Of a stretch of DNA of 64,000 nucleotides, positions 54,819 to 64,000 are shown one piece after another (positions within the stretch are counted from its first letter, which is position 1; every line of letters begins with the position of its first letter). Made by a program: the position numbers and the translations under genes. Under the pieces are notes generated by a model. It was not told where the DNA came from. It did not search any database and saw only the letters and a program-made list of their open reading frames with translations. The DNA comes from Erythrobasidium yunnanense (taxonomy: Eukaryota; Basidiomycota; Cystobasidiomycetes; Erythrobasidiales; Erythrobasidiaceae), in NCBI GenBank assembly GCA_001600175.1, contig BCJC01000004.1, positions 310,001-374,000 on the forward strand, read 5' to 3'.

Positions 54819-56091
54819 TTGAGCTCATCGACAATGGATCTGGTGAACGGAAGATGCTAATGAATATAAAGCTATAATTGGCACGGGAGCCGACGCACTT
54901 TGACTCGAGATCGAAGATTTTGATGCACGAAGCAGTAGCAGCGCAAAGCCAGTATCTGAAGGGCACCATCGTTCAGCAGTGTTCCAGTTACAAGCAAAGA
55001 AGCTGCAGCCCACCTGTTAGGGGAGAAGACGAGAGCGTTGATGATGTCGCCAGCCTCGAGACTGTAGAGGTGCTTGCCCTCGTTCAAGTCCCAAAGCATG
55101 GTGATACCGTCCTTTCCACCAGAAGCGCAGAGCGAACCATCTGGGGAAACAGTGACGGTGGTGATGTATCCGGTGTGTCCGAAGTGGTTTGTGCGAAGCT
55201 TGCACTTGCTGAGCTCCCAGACCTAGCACAAGAACGCATGATCGTCAGCGAGCTGCTTCTAATACATGCTATCCGAGATGAATCTAGCTAAAGGTCAGAG
55301 ATCTTGGTGGAATATTGAGCGTTTTCATAAGGGTAGATGGCCCCTCTAAAGTAGCAAATATAAATTGAACAAGTATGATAACATCGTACCGAGGTGATGT
55401 GTGTGCAGAGACAAGGGAAAGAAAAGATGTACACACCTTTACGACCTTGTCCCATCCAGCGGAAACGATGACTGGGTTCATTGGGTTTGGCGAGAATCGC
55501 ACGCAGCTGATCCATTCGGTGTGTCCCTCCTCTCTGATGTCTACCTTGCACTCTCCTAGGGTGTTCCATAGCTTGATGGTTCTGTCTCTGGCACCTGACA
55601 CGATCTGTCTGTTGTCTGCTGAGAAGGATACAGACAAGACATCTGCAGTGTGTCCTACGAATCTCCTTGTCGTAGCACCGGTGTTGAGGTCCCACAGACG
55701 AAGGGTCTTGTCCCAGGATGAGGAAAGGGCGAATTGGCCATCGGAAGAGATAACGACGTCGGATACGAAGTGGTTGTGGCCGTGTAGGATCTTCTTAGGG
55801 TATCCGTACTGAGCATCGTCGCGTGTCAATTGCCAGACAAAGATGGTCTTGTCGCGGGATGCGGTCAAAAGCATATCGGGGTTCTCTGGCGATGTTGCGA
55901 TGGCGGTAACCCATCCTCCGTGTCCCTCAAGGGTGCCCTGACAGATCAATGCGACATCAGCATCGATGTTGCGGTTCCTGCGACTTTGCCGTAATCCAGG
56001 CTCACTTTGAAGACGAGAGATTCAGACCTGGCGAATCAGACGATGATTAGCATCGTTACATGCGTGTCACAGAACTATGTTGCGCCTACAT
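54638..56091 (-). CDS. RACK1: RACK1 / Asc1 (Gbeta-like WD40 ribosomal protein)
   Basis: Seven-bladed WD40 protein of the 40S subunit head, linking translation to kinase signalling. Exons: 56091-56090 (AT of the start codon), 56027-56006, 55937-55437, 55222-55014, 54955-54899, 54839-54754 and 54702-54638; 313 residues, the standard length. It starts MSESLVFK joined to [22 protein letters not shown] repeats are clear: [75 protein letters not shown] and [15 protein letters not shown], ending VRVYSVMA. The start codon is split by the first intron, and the 214-nt third intron carries a snoRNA. Its 3' end is copied in inverted orientation 1.9 kb away. Confidence 0.96.
55290..55390 (-). ncRNA. SNR24: Box C/D snoRNA U24 (snR24), in a RACK1 intron
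   Basis: Lies on the RACK1 sense strand inside the 214-nt intron (55223-55436), three to four times longer than the other introns of the gene. Two antisense elements are visible in the right order: ATATTTGCTAC and, immediately before a perfect D box CTGA (rc of 55295-55298), CCACCAAGATCT. As I recall the eukaryotic large-subunit rRNA, they pair with neighbouring GTAGCAAATAT and GATCTTGGTGG. These are the hallmarks of U24, which guides 2'-O-methylation of 25S/28S rRNA and in yeast sits in the ASC1 intron. The C box is less clear (CGATGTT near 55383), as are D' and C'. The ends are approximate. Confidence 0.85.
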
Positions 56092-56568
56092 GACTGTTGA
56101 TTTGCGACGAAAGGTCCAGGTTGATCAGAACGAGGTCGCACTTTTTCGTAGAAGCTGGATCTAAGACTGCAGAAGCGAGTAGATGTATCACAGTAAGCTT
56201 GCTATTGCTGTCTTGCTGCTGTATTGCCTTTGGCCTGCTTCATCCTCACCTTACTTGTGCGCGAGGTCGTCGTTTGGAAGGAAACCAGAAAAAGCGAGGC
56301 GCAGAAATTCAAGCAACTCCGGGAAGCTCGAGAAAAAAATTGCAAAGTCGTCGGACACTCACAAACCCACACGCAATGATATAGCAATACTCTGTTAGCG
56401 ATTTCGTGTGCGCAGTTCTAGTGCTGCCGCGAAAGTGAAGGAGGAAGGTCCTGCTCAATCACGCAAGACGAGATTGTGTTTCATCACCCTTCGAGCGACC
56501 ATATCAGTCTCCTTGTGTGCATACTAGTGACAACACTGATATACAGTCGGCTACTGGTCCGACTCCAC
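56092..56568. promoter_or_regulatory. Intergenic region upstream of RACK1
   Basis: 477 bp between the RACK1 start (minus) and the stop of the Lam-like gene (minus). It holds the RACK1 promoter and 5' UTR plus the neighbour's 3' UTR. Nothing specific identified. Confidence 0.4.
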
Positions 56569-59500
56569 TCAGTCCAGCTCCGCCAACGTCGCCCGCAACG
56601 TTCGCACACGCTCGTCGATACTATCAAGCATAGCTCTTATATCTGCAAGCTCTTCCTTTGGCGTCAGAGATGCTTCCTGCTTGTTTAGCAGGCCAGCCTG
56701 CCCGAAGCCCGAGCTCCGTTTTTGCGAATCGAAATACTCCTGCAAGACACCTCTTACTGCTTGTGCCACTTCGTACTGCTCTCCTTCCGTCTGCTCTGCC
56801 AGAGCACCTGGTAATTTACTGTTACTGTAGTTCGGCGGAGGTCGCCGCGCGGGGACATAGCGAGAACTCTTCTCGCGTAGCGAAGATAGAGTGAATAGAT
56901 TGGAGACCACCAAGACAAAGATGACGGCTGAGCACACCAAGGCAGTGACGCTCATCTGGCCAGTAAAGTCAATGATAGTATCGACCAAAGTCGCGAGGAA
57001 ATCGGTCAGCGGCTTGAGCATAGGAACCGCGCCAGAGATGTAGTCCAGGACCGGCCGTGATCTCAATTTCTGCTCTTGCAATGTCGTGCTAGGCCCGGTC
57101 TCGATCACGCTGCTACCGTTTGCGGCTGTTTCCACTGGGCCTGCCGTGTTCTCTGAACGATCGAATTCATGATCGCCATTATCGATAGCAGTGTCTTCTC
57201 CGCCTAGACAGAACTCGGACTTGTGCTGGCTGATGTAGGCGCGCATTGCTTTCTCCAGCGAAACATACAAAGCTCGCTGTCCATCCATGGACGATTTGTC
57301 GATGATGCCTGAGAAACCGGCTGTCAGCATATTCTTCCGGACGAAGGAGTCTACGCACCTCGAATGAAACTCCTTCCTGTCCAGTCCATCGCGCTAGTGA
57401 CCAGTACTCTCGTAGTATTGTTTTTGCCCCACATTATACAAGTTTTGGTTTTGACGCTGAATGAGCCTCCGCTTGGCACTTCAGGCGTCCTTGTCGTAGT
57501 CGCTGTCACTACGAAGTCATCGAAGTCGACATGCAGATTCTCGTCGACGAGAATGCATTTAGCGGATTTCGGTCCGACGGGTGCATTCAGCGGCTTGATG
57601 TAGCTGTAGGATCGCGTAAGAAGGTGTGAACCCGACTTTTGCGGTGCCCAATCGCCCAATTGTAGGTCTATGAACGAGCTCAATCAGCGTCTACAGATGA
57701 AGCAAGTGCGAAAGGCTTACCAGTCAGCTTCATGTCCGTGGTGAAGAAGTCAACCATGAAGCCAGAAGTGAAGATGAGGTTGTAGATCTTCTCCGGGCTG
57801 CCCGGAAAGGTAGTATCCATGATCTCGGTGACAAGATGAGGGCCGATGGCTGCGGAAGGGCCACAAGTACAGGTCGAAGGAGGATGAATTGGACTCTTCT
57901 TGTTGAGCTGGCCTGCAGCAAGACTAGGTCTCCCATTCAAGCTGTGCAGCACCGTCGAGTCGCCGCTTGCAGTCTGGACTGGCCCATTTGCGACATTGTC
58001 TTCCGATTCCCGGGTTTCCATCGCACTACTACCTCCCACCTTATTCTTCTTGAACCGGTCTTTAATCTTTTTCTTCTTTCGCTTTTGATTCCCACCTTCG
58101 CCGTCATCCTGTGTGCCGGCTGCTAGATCGTCTTCTTCGTCTGTTAGAGCTGCTTCCGGGAGAGCAGCTGACGGCGGGAAGACAGGATGCTGGTTCCGCC
58201 ATAGTGACGTGATGAGCTCGTATGTGGTGTCTCGTGAGATGAAGGAGGCGAAAGTATGTCGAGAGTGGATGGTTGCTATATGGATTGCATTTGGTATGAC
58301 TAGGGCAGTATTCCGCTTTTCGATGGCGACGATCTCGTTGAAAGAGAGGACGACCTATGAATGATGGACAGCTTAGTAGAGGTCTGCTATCATTGTAGCG
58401 ATTCTTAGCCTACGTTTGTGATCCAGCCGAAGATGTTCGCATGGAAGGAAAGATGATGTTCAGAAATATAGAGCCTGCCTTGTATCAGAATTTCGCGCTG
58501 AAGGGCACATCCATAATCTATCAAGCTAGATCAGCGGTATTCAGAAAGGCCCCGGATGAACCAGACTGACCTTCTATCAGATAGTCCTCTTCTGGGACCG
58601 TCTTGAATACGCCATGGAAGTCTGCATTCCTCTTACTGCTTGCCAGTGCATACCCCGCTCCGAGCTGAGACATGACATCGTCAAAGTCTCGAATGGCGTC
58701 CATCGTAACCATAGCCTGATATGCATCATCTTCATACTTTGGCGAATCATTTGGCGTATAGTTGGAGAGCGGGGTTGGAGAGTCATAGCCTGAAGGCCCT
58801 TCCTCGCTCGACCGAGATAACATTGGACCAGGCCTGTTCTGCTTTGATCCTGAGCTGTGTGCTCCGCTTGAGGTGTAGCTATCGGTACTGAGCTGAGGCA
58901 CAGGCTTCATGGGTTGTGACGTGGCTGCAAGTGCTGGCAGACTCATTCCAGACGCTGCTAGTGCAGCTGCCAGAGCAGAATTGCTTCGACCTTTCTTACT
59001 GCTGCTAGGTTTCCGCAACCGTATACCTGGCGATGTGGACTCCTTGTGACTCCCATCGGATACTACTGAGCCTGTACTTCCACTCCGGGGTCGATCTGTT
59101 GCTGCACTCGCTGGCGCTAATGTCGCTGTCGCTGTGCGGGAGTTTCGGGCGGTCTGGAGGTTGCCCGACGAGGTCGAATGTCGTACTTGTATCTTGGGCC
59201 TCGAGAAATAGCCAGTCGAGCTTGCGGACTCGGCAGTGCCTAATGCAGGAGAATTGGAGCTTGACGAGCTGCTCGTTCCTACGTCTGATGCATCAAAGAC
59301 CGGAGGGTACTGAGCATGCTCATTCTCCTTGTTTGCGGTACCGTCCGAGATAAAGAGCTTTACATTGCTAGACGGGGCCTCAAGGTCTTCGTAGCGAGGC
59401 CGCGGCGTGTCCATGTCGGCCGAAGAGAAAGAGCTGACCTTCGTATTGAGCGCAAGAACTGGGTTGGTCATAGATGAGATGGAAGCGCTTCTTGGAGAAG

Positions 59501-59966
59501 GTACGCTTTCACTCAATTTAAGTCCGCTTGAGCCCTCTGTTGTCCGGCTTTGCGACTCCAGGCCGCCGTTGCTTGAATGAGTAGAGTATGTGCTCCTTCT
59601 ATTGGAAGTGCTACCTCGTGTACCTTGTCGGGACAAGGCAGTCGTCTGCTCGTCTAGGGAGAAGTTGCCAGATCTCGAATGCACAATCTGAGTAGATGGG
59701 TCGAAGACGATTGAGCTTCGGCGGTTCCCATTGGCTGCATTCCTTATGTCTCCAACGCTCGGTAGCTTCTTGAGGAGGTTGCTCCGCTGAGGGGACAGAG
59801 GTGCGCCGGCCAAAGCACCGTTCGCATGGTCATTGCTGCCGTCGAGGAGCTGCAGGCTTCCACTACTCGAGGACTCTGCGATGATACTAGAAGGTCTGCG
59901 TCCGCCCTTTGCCTTCTCTGGCGAATTGTCAGTCTGCTTTCGCTTGCCGGGCAAGAAGCGTGACAT
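56569..59966 (-). CDS. Lam/Ysp2-type sterol transfer protein (GRAM + VASt + TM)
   Basis: ER-anchored StART-like lipid transfer protein of contact sites (Lam1-4/Ysp2, GRAMD1 group), moving sterol between plasma membrane and ER. Five exons: 59966-58571, 58517-58414, 58354-57721, 57667-57359 and 57308-56569; 1060 residues. Order: a disordered Ser-rich N-terminus (MSRFLPGKRKQTDNSPEKAK, ~440 residues); GRAM domain from KRNADFHGVFKTVPEEDYLI through DYGCALQREILIQGRLYIS, HANIFGWITNVVLSFNEIVA and NAIHIATIHSRHTFASFISR; a Lys-rich linker; VASt domain (LVTEIMDTTFPGSPEKIYNL, FMVDFFTTDMKLTDLQLGDW, SYSYIKPLNAPVGPKSAKC, WGKNNTTRVLVTSAMDWTGR). A transmembrane helix follows (SVTALVCSAVIFVLVVSNLF), then a coiled-coil end. 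All landmarks fit; only one VASt domain is seen. Confidence 0.94.
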
Positions 59967-60247
59967 GGTTTCGTTCGCAGATTGGATTCGCGAAGGTCAG
60001 GGAGCGTAATAGCACTTCAGGTAGCTCTTGCGAACCAGCCGGCCATGCAGGCAGCTACTTCGAGGACGATGTGACGTCGGGCCAGCTAACTGGACCTTGT
60101 TGAAAGCAGCTTGAAACGCGCGAAAGGCAGAAGCAGATTATGGCAAGGAAGTTGTCTTCAGGGTTGTTTCGTAGCTATCAAAGCTGTAAGATGTTTTCGT
60201 AGGTCTGCGGAAAACAAGAGCTTCTCGCGTCTCAGCATGAAGCCGAC

Positions 60248-61663
60248 ATGACCGAAATCACAAATGGAGTGAATGGACATTCTGAACGGAACAATCACAC
60301 CCCTTTATGCTTCTATGTCCCAGATCCTCTGCATGAAGACGCCTACCAATATGCCCGAGATGCTGGAATCGACCTAATTCTACCTGATGATGAACGCGGC
60401 CAGACCTGGCACGAATGTACGCAGCTGACTGATACCCACTTCCCTCTCATTTATGCACGAGCTGACGGTGCGTAGACAGCGATGCTGTTATTTGGCGGCA
60501 GGGCAATAAGCCATGGGATCTGAGTAAGGCGCATAAGCTAAAGATCGTTGTTCGTAACGGTGAGTACCATACTTGAAACAATATGGCAGGGTGCTGACAG
60601 AGCTTCTGCTTCAGGTACTGGGTAGGGCATAACGAGTCAAATGCTTGAGCACACCTTATCCCGACTAACAGCTTTTCAGATATGATATGGTGAATGTCAA
60701 CCAAGCAAAAGAAATGGGAATAGCTGTAACCAACTTGCCAGGTGAGCGCTGATCCGATCTATCCGTAGTGAAACGCTAGCTTATGGCTGGTTGGACAGGC
60801 TTCAATGCTGAAGCTGTCGCAGAGCTCACATACGGCGTACGTATTGTTTGAGAGTCTGTATCTGTGCGAAGCTGAACCGCTTGCATTACTATAGCTCGCC
60901 CTTGCAGTTGCAAGGCGTGTTGTCGAATTTGATGCACGGTTACGGCAGGGCGAGCATGTCCCTTCTGCCCATAACGCTGGTCTATCTCTACACGGTAAGG
61001 TCGTGGGCCTGGTCGGAATGGGCGATATAGCAAGAGAAGCTGCCAAGAAGTTTTACCACGCCTCATCATGCAAGATCATCGTATACTCGCCAACCTCCCC
61101 ATTGTCACGCTGGACTTCTTCCTCGTCAAGTCCGAAAGAAACTGTCATCCCACATGAGCGCGTTAGCTCGCTGGACGAGCTACTCGAGCGCAGCGATGTC
61201 GTTTCGCTGCATTGTCCTGAAATACCTGAAACACTCAAGATGATGGGCAAGAAGCAGTTTGCGAAGATGAAGTCTACGGCCATCTTCCTGAATCTCGGAA
61301 GAGGTGGACTGATAGACGAAGAAGCGCTGTTCGAGGCTCTCAAGAATCGTCAGATATTCGGGGCCGGTCAGTCTGCCAATCGTCAACGTCTTTCTATTTC
61401 AGCTAACATTCATGCTCTCTGCAGCTCTGGACGTCTTTGCCAAAGAGCCAGTCCTAGCAAAGAACTACGGGGAATCGCTCTTCACTCTGCCTAATCTGAT
61501 AGTGACGCCGCATGTAGCAGCGTCTACGATAGAGGTAGTAAGGGATTCTACGGTGACCGCTATGGAGACTGCCATAAGTTATTGTAGAAGCGGGTCTATC
61601 GGGCCTAGCACGCTGGTCAGGGAACTGCAATGGGAAGATCTGACAAGACGGCCTCAGCAATAG
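60248..61663 (+). CDS. D-2-hydroxyacid dehydrogenase (SerA-like)
   Basis: NAD-binding dehydrogenase related to phosphoglycerate dehydrogenase but without its ACT domain. Seven exons: 60248-60416, 60476-60560, 60615-60621 (7 nt), 60680-60741, 60799-60836, 60895-61366 and 61425-61663. The spliced protein begins MTEITNGVNGHSERNNHTPL. It reads SDAVIWRQGNKPWDLSKAHK, LKIVVRNGTGYDMVNVNQAK (the GTG formed across the 7-nt exon), NLPGFNAEAVAELTY, GLVGMGDIAREAAKKF (GxGxxx), FLNLGRGGLIDEEAL (catalytic Arg), ALDVFAKEP (Glu) and VTPHVAASTIEV (His). Ordinary-looking in-frame sequence at 60417-60475 is actually intron; without its removal the frame breaks. Substrate unknown. Divergent from the Lam-like gene. 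Confidence 0.88.
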
Positions 61664-61772
61664 ATAACGAAGGAGTATTTGGTAGACTTAGATTTAGAAG
61701 TACTAGACAACGCAACTTAGACCCTTCCGCGTAGATTCACCTCGCTTGCCTTTGCATCACCACTTTCGAAAC

Positions 61773-62501
61773 ATGACGACACCTCTTTCGGCCGCTCTGT
61801 ACGCAGCAAGCACCCTATAGAAGACAACGACGATACAGAACGCTGGCTAATTCCCTCTGGAAACCCTTACTGTAGCCAACACGTCAATGCGACTTCCGAA
61901 GCCTTTGTTGCTTCGTACTACGGAGCATGGGATAACGATAGGCCGACGCTGGCTCAGCTGTATCGTCCGCAATCAAGGGTAGTGTGGAATGGTAATCCGA
62001 TATCAGGCCAGCAAGAGATGGTCCAGCTCGTGGACGAGATGCCGGCGAGCAAGCATGAGGTGGGCGCTGGCGATAAAATGCCCAGCGTTGTATTGAGCTG
62101 AGCTTCTTATGTGCGTCAGATCCAGGCCTTTGACTGCCATCCGCTTCCAGGTTAGGGCAACTCTCCTCTCGATGCAACGAACCGTTTCTTCGAAGATACG
62201 AGCACATTCTGAAGCTTCGCTACATCGACCAGGCACTTCTGGTGAAGGAAACATGACTTCGATTGTTGTCACCGTCTCCGGGACAGTCCTTTTCTACAAC
62301 GCTTCCGAAGGAATGCCTGCGCAACCTCCGCCGCGACAGCCAGGTGCAGCACGGCCTAGAAGGGACCCGAACAGTAGAGAAGAGGATATAGATAACCTCC
62401 CTAGACTCTTTAGCCATTCTTTCATCCTCAGTCCAGACGTCAGCCCGGAAGGTACGAAGAGCTACGTTGTGCAGAGCGAGACGTTCAGGTTTGTAGGGTG
62501 A
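61773..62501 (+). CDS. NXT1: NTF2-related export protein NXT1/p15
   Basis: Small NTF2-fold partner of the mRNA export receptor (Mex67/NXF1). Four exons: 61773-61798 (26 nt), 61876-62059, 62120-62150 (31 nt) and 62233-62501; about 169 residues. The protein starts MTTPLSAALQHVNATSEAFV. It continues SYYGAWDNDRPTLAQLYRPQ, SRVVWNGNPISGQQEMVQLV, EMPASKHEIQAFDCHPLPG, IVVTVSGTVLFYN, FSHSFILSPD and YVVQSETFRFVG. The VWNGNxxSGQ and DCHP strings are diagnostic for p15 and distinguish it from NTF2 itself. The ascomycete Mtr2 is a different, divergent protein; having NXT1 fits a basidiomycete. An internal Pro/Gln-rich insertion (PAQPPPRQPGAARPR) replaces the usual short loop. Confidence 0.88.
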
Positions 62502-62853
62502 AGTGTCAGTATCTCTTGGTAGCACTTTGTTGTGGGTTTAGATGTACAAGTTGTCGTCACCAGGTCTGGCTAGCGTGGACGGCTTATCATCAAGAAATGT
62601 CTGATTTCGTTGCCCAACCCTCCTACCCTCCCCATCACAAGTCTTCCTTCCCTCTCTTCCCACTCCTTTCATGTCTCAGTCTCGCTTTCTGCTTTCTCCT
62701 TCCTTCCAGCTCGACGGCTATTTGGCATCGAGTTCTGCTTATTCCACGACAGTGAGTCCAACTAGTTGCAGTCGCTAAGCAGAGTATACATCACCATCTA
62801 TACTCTGCTAGCTGGCTTACGCGTTGATACAGCTGCCAGAACCGCTCTAAAAT
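62502..62853. promoter_or_regulatory. Intergenic region, tandem genes
   Basis: 352 bp between the NXT1 stop and the next ATG on the same strand. It contains a marked pyrimidine tract (about 62640-62710, CCTTCCCTCTCTTCCC-like), a common feature of fungal promoters. No specific site assigned. Confidence 0.45.
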
Positions 62854-64000
62854 ATGAGCCTTTCGCCGCAATATACCATCCAAATCCGAGATCAGATCCA
62901 AGCAAAATGGGATGAGTTCAGCAAGCTATCGGAGTCGAAACGATGCGTAAGTGAAATGTAGTTTTCGTTGTTCTTGAGGATTAAGGCTGACTTGTTGCCT
63001 GCTCTACGATCTCATAACACGACAGGCCGAAGTCATGCGGTTTCTGCAACAACAAAACGTGCATTGCGTCTGGTTCCAGTGGCCGATTCCAAAGCTCGGG
63101 ACAATCAGCACGGATCTAGAAATCTACATTCCAGCCATCATTCTGGAAGTAGCCCTCAAAACCAAACGAGCCGATAAGGTCAAAATGCTCTGCGTCAACA
63201 TTCAGCACGAATTCACCGGGCTACGAGATGGGATCGCGCCCATTATTGTCAAACTAGAGCTGGTACGTGCCATGTAGCGCCCGGCGGCAGTCATAGCTCT
63301 GGCTGATATGTTTGAGTCTATGCTGTGCAAGGAACTGTGCTACTTTATTGCAGGACATCGCTGGAACGGCGCGTCCATGCTCAAATTCCGCCAAGATACA
63401 AGAATTGTCAGTGAGAGCGTATTTGAAACGCGCCTCCCGGCTAAGCCTGCCTTTTCAGGTACTCACGCGTTACAAAGCATTGAAAACTGAGGAACTCACC
63501 GCCTTCGGTGTTATGCGTCAGATCGCTATCGAGCTTCAGAAAGACAATGTCAGCATGGCAGGCATAGACAAGGAGCCTACCCCGACTGTTGAGATTGAGG
63601 AACAGATCGAAGACAGTGAACTAGATGAAGACACTCCTCCTCCCCCGGACATTTTCGAAAGTCCATCTCCACCAGCTGTTCACGTCAAGCGTTTCAGGCC
63701 AGACGATGAGCAGCAGCGCCGATCAGCCAAAAGATCAAGACCCTGGCCTGCTCCAGAAATTCAAGAAACTTACTTACCAAATCTACCCGTTACTTACACT
63801 TACTCTCCGTTCAAGTTTACTAGAACCGAAGGTCTAGACTTCGAAACACTCTTCGGCTCGGTCACAGACTCTGCCATTTCCTCTTCATATAGATCGACTA
63901 CCTTTACTTTAAATCCAAGTTCGGCCCCGCAGTCTTCGTCGACTACCACTAGCCAGAGCCTTGCCAATCCGTCTCTGGGTGGCCCGCTGAGAGCGCCTGT
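62854..64000 (+). CDS. Unrecognised protein, 3' end outside window
   Basis: Exons 62854-62946, 63026-63262, 63354-63410 and 63459 onward join in frame with canonical GT-AG introns. The protein begins MSLSPQYTIQIRDQIQAKWD and continues with a compact N-terminal domain (VMRFLQQQNVHCVWFQWPIP, KLGTISTDLEIYIPAIILEV, NIQHEFTGLRDGIAPIIVKL). A helical stretch (RYKALKTEELTAFGVMRQIA) follows, then an acidic region (EEQIEDSELDEDTPPPP). A disordered Ser/Thr/Pro-rich tail with basic clusters (VKRFRPDDEQQRRSAKRSRP) runs off the window. The basic/acidic arrangement suggests a nuclear protein. I do not recognise the family. Confidence 0.65.

Noticed and set aside
60468-60480. Apparent frameshift or 8-nt intron in the hydroxyacid dehydrogenase
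   Set aside because: A 59-nt intron (60417-60475) starting in the middle of seemingly coding sequence restores the frame and the expected protein.

Overview
The window is nuclear DNA of a filamentous or yeast-like fungus, most likely a basidiomycete. Genes are packed about every 1.6 kb on both strands. Nearly every gene is cut by short GT-AG introns (mostly 41-90 nt, with CTNAY-like branch sites), and the proteins are typical fungal housekeeping families. I cannot name the species from sequence alone. I saw no tRNA, rRNA gene, CRISPR array or autonomous transposon.

Layout. 1-9.2 kb: the 3' part of a ribokinase, RPL34, an unrecognised multi-exon gene, an Aro8-type aminotransferase and two neighbouring low-complexity proteins. 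9.5-20 kb: an aldo-keto reductase, histone H4, a carboxypeptidase Y-type protease, a long-chain acyl-CoA synthetase and a Zn2Cys6 regulator. 21.5-29 kb: an unrecognised protein, the TTT-complex protein Tel2 and an RNF216-like RBR ubiquitin ligase. 29.4-40 kb: a NIPSNAP protein, a sugar transporter, an M20 amidohydrolase, a CtBP/SerA-like dehydrogenase, dCMP deaminase and an intronless MFS exporter. 40-47.8 kb: Gyp1-type Rab GAP, Rrs1, the acetolactate synthase regulatory subunit Ilv6, DCAF7/WDR68 and CCDC25/Jlp2. 54.6-64 kb: RACK1, a Lam/Ysp2 sterol-transfer protein, a second hydroxyacid dehydrogenase, NXT1/p15 and the start of an unrecognised gene.

Between CCDC25 and RACK1 (about 48.2-54.6 kb) lies an island unlike the rest. 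It holds two intact 199-codon paralogues in tandem and a decayed third copy, an F-box-like gene without an in-frame ATG, several relic reading frames, and a 318-bp nearly identical inverted repeat that copies the 3' end of RACK1. I read it as a fast-evolving duplicated region.

Two further points stand out. First, the coding exons include an unusual number of micro-exons (5, 7, 7, 8, 9, 13, 18, 19, 20 and 22 nt), each supported by restoring a conserved protein motif in frame. Second, the one long RACK1 intron carries a U24/snR24 box C/D snoRNA, recognisable from two antisense elements to the large-subunit rRNA; yeast ASC1 carries its snoRNA in the same host gene. Exon coordinates were worked out by hand from splice consensus and protein conservation; no alignment or prediction program was run.
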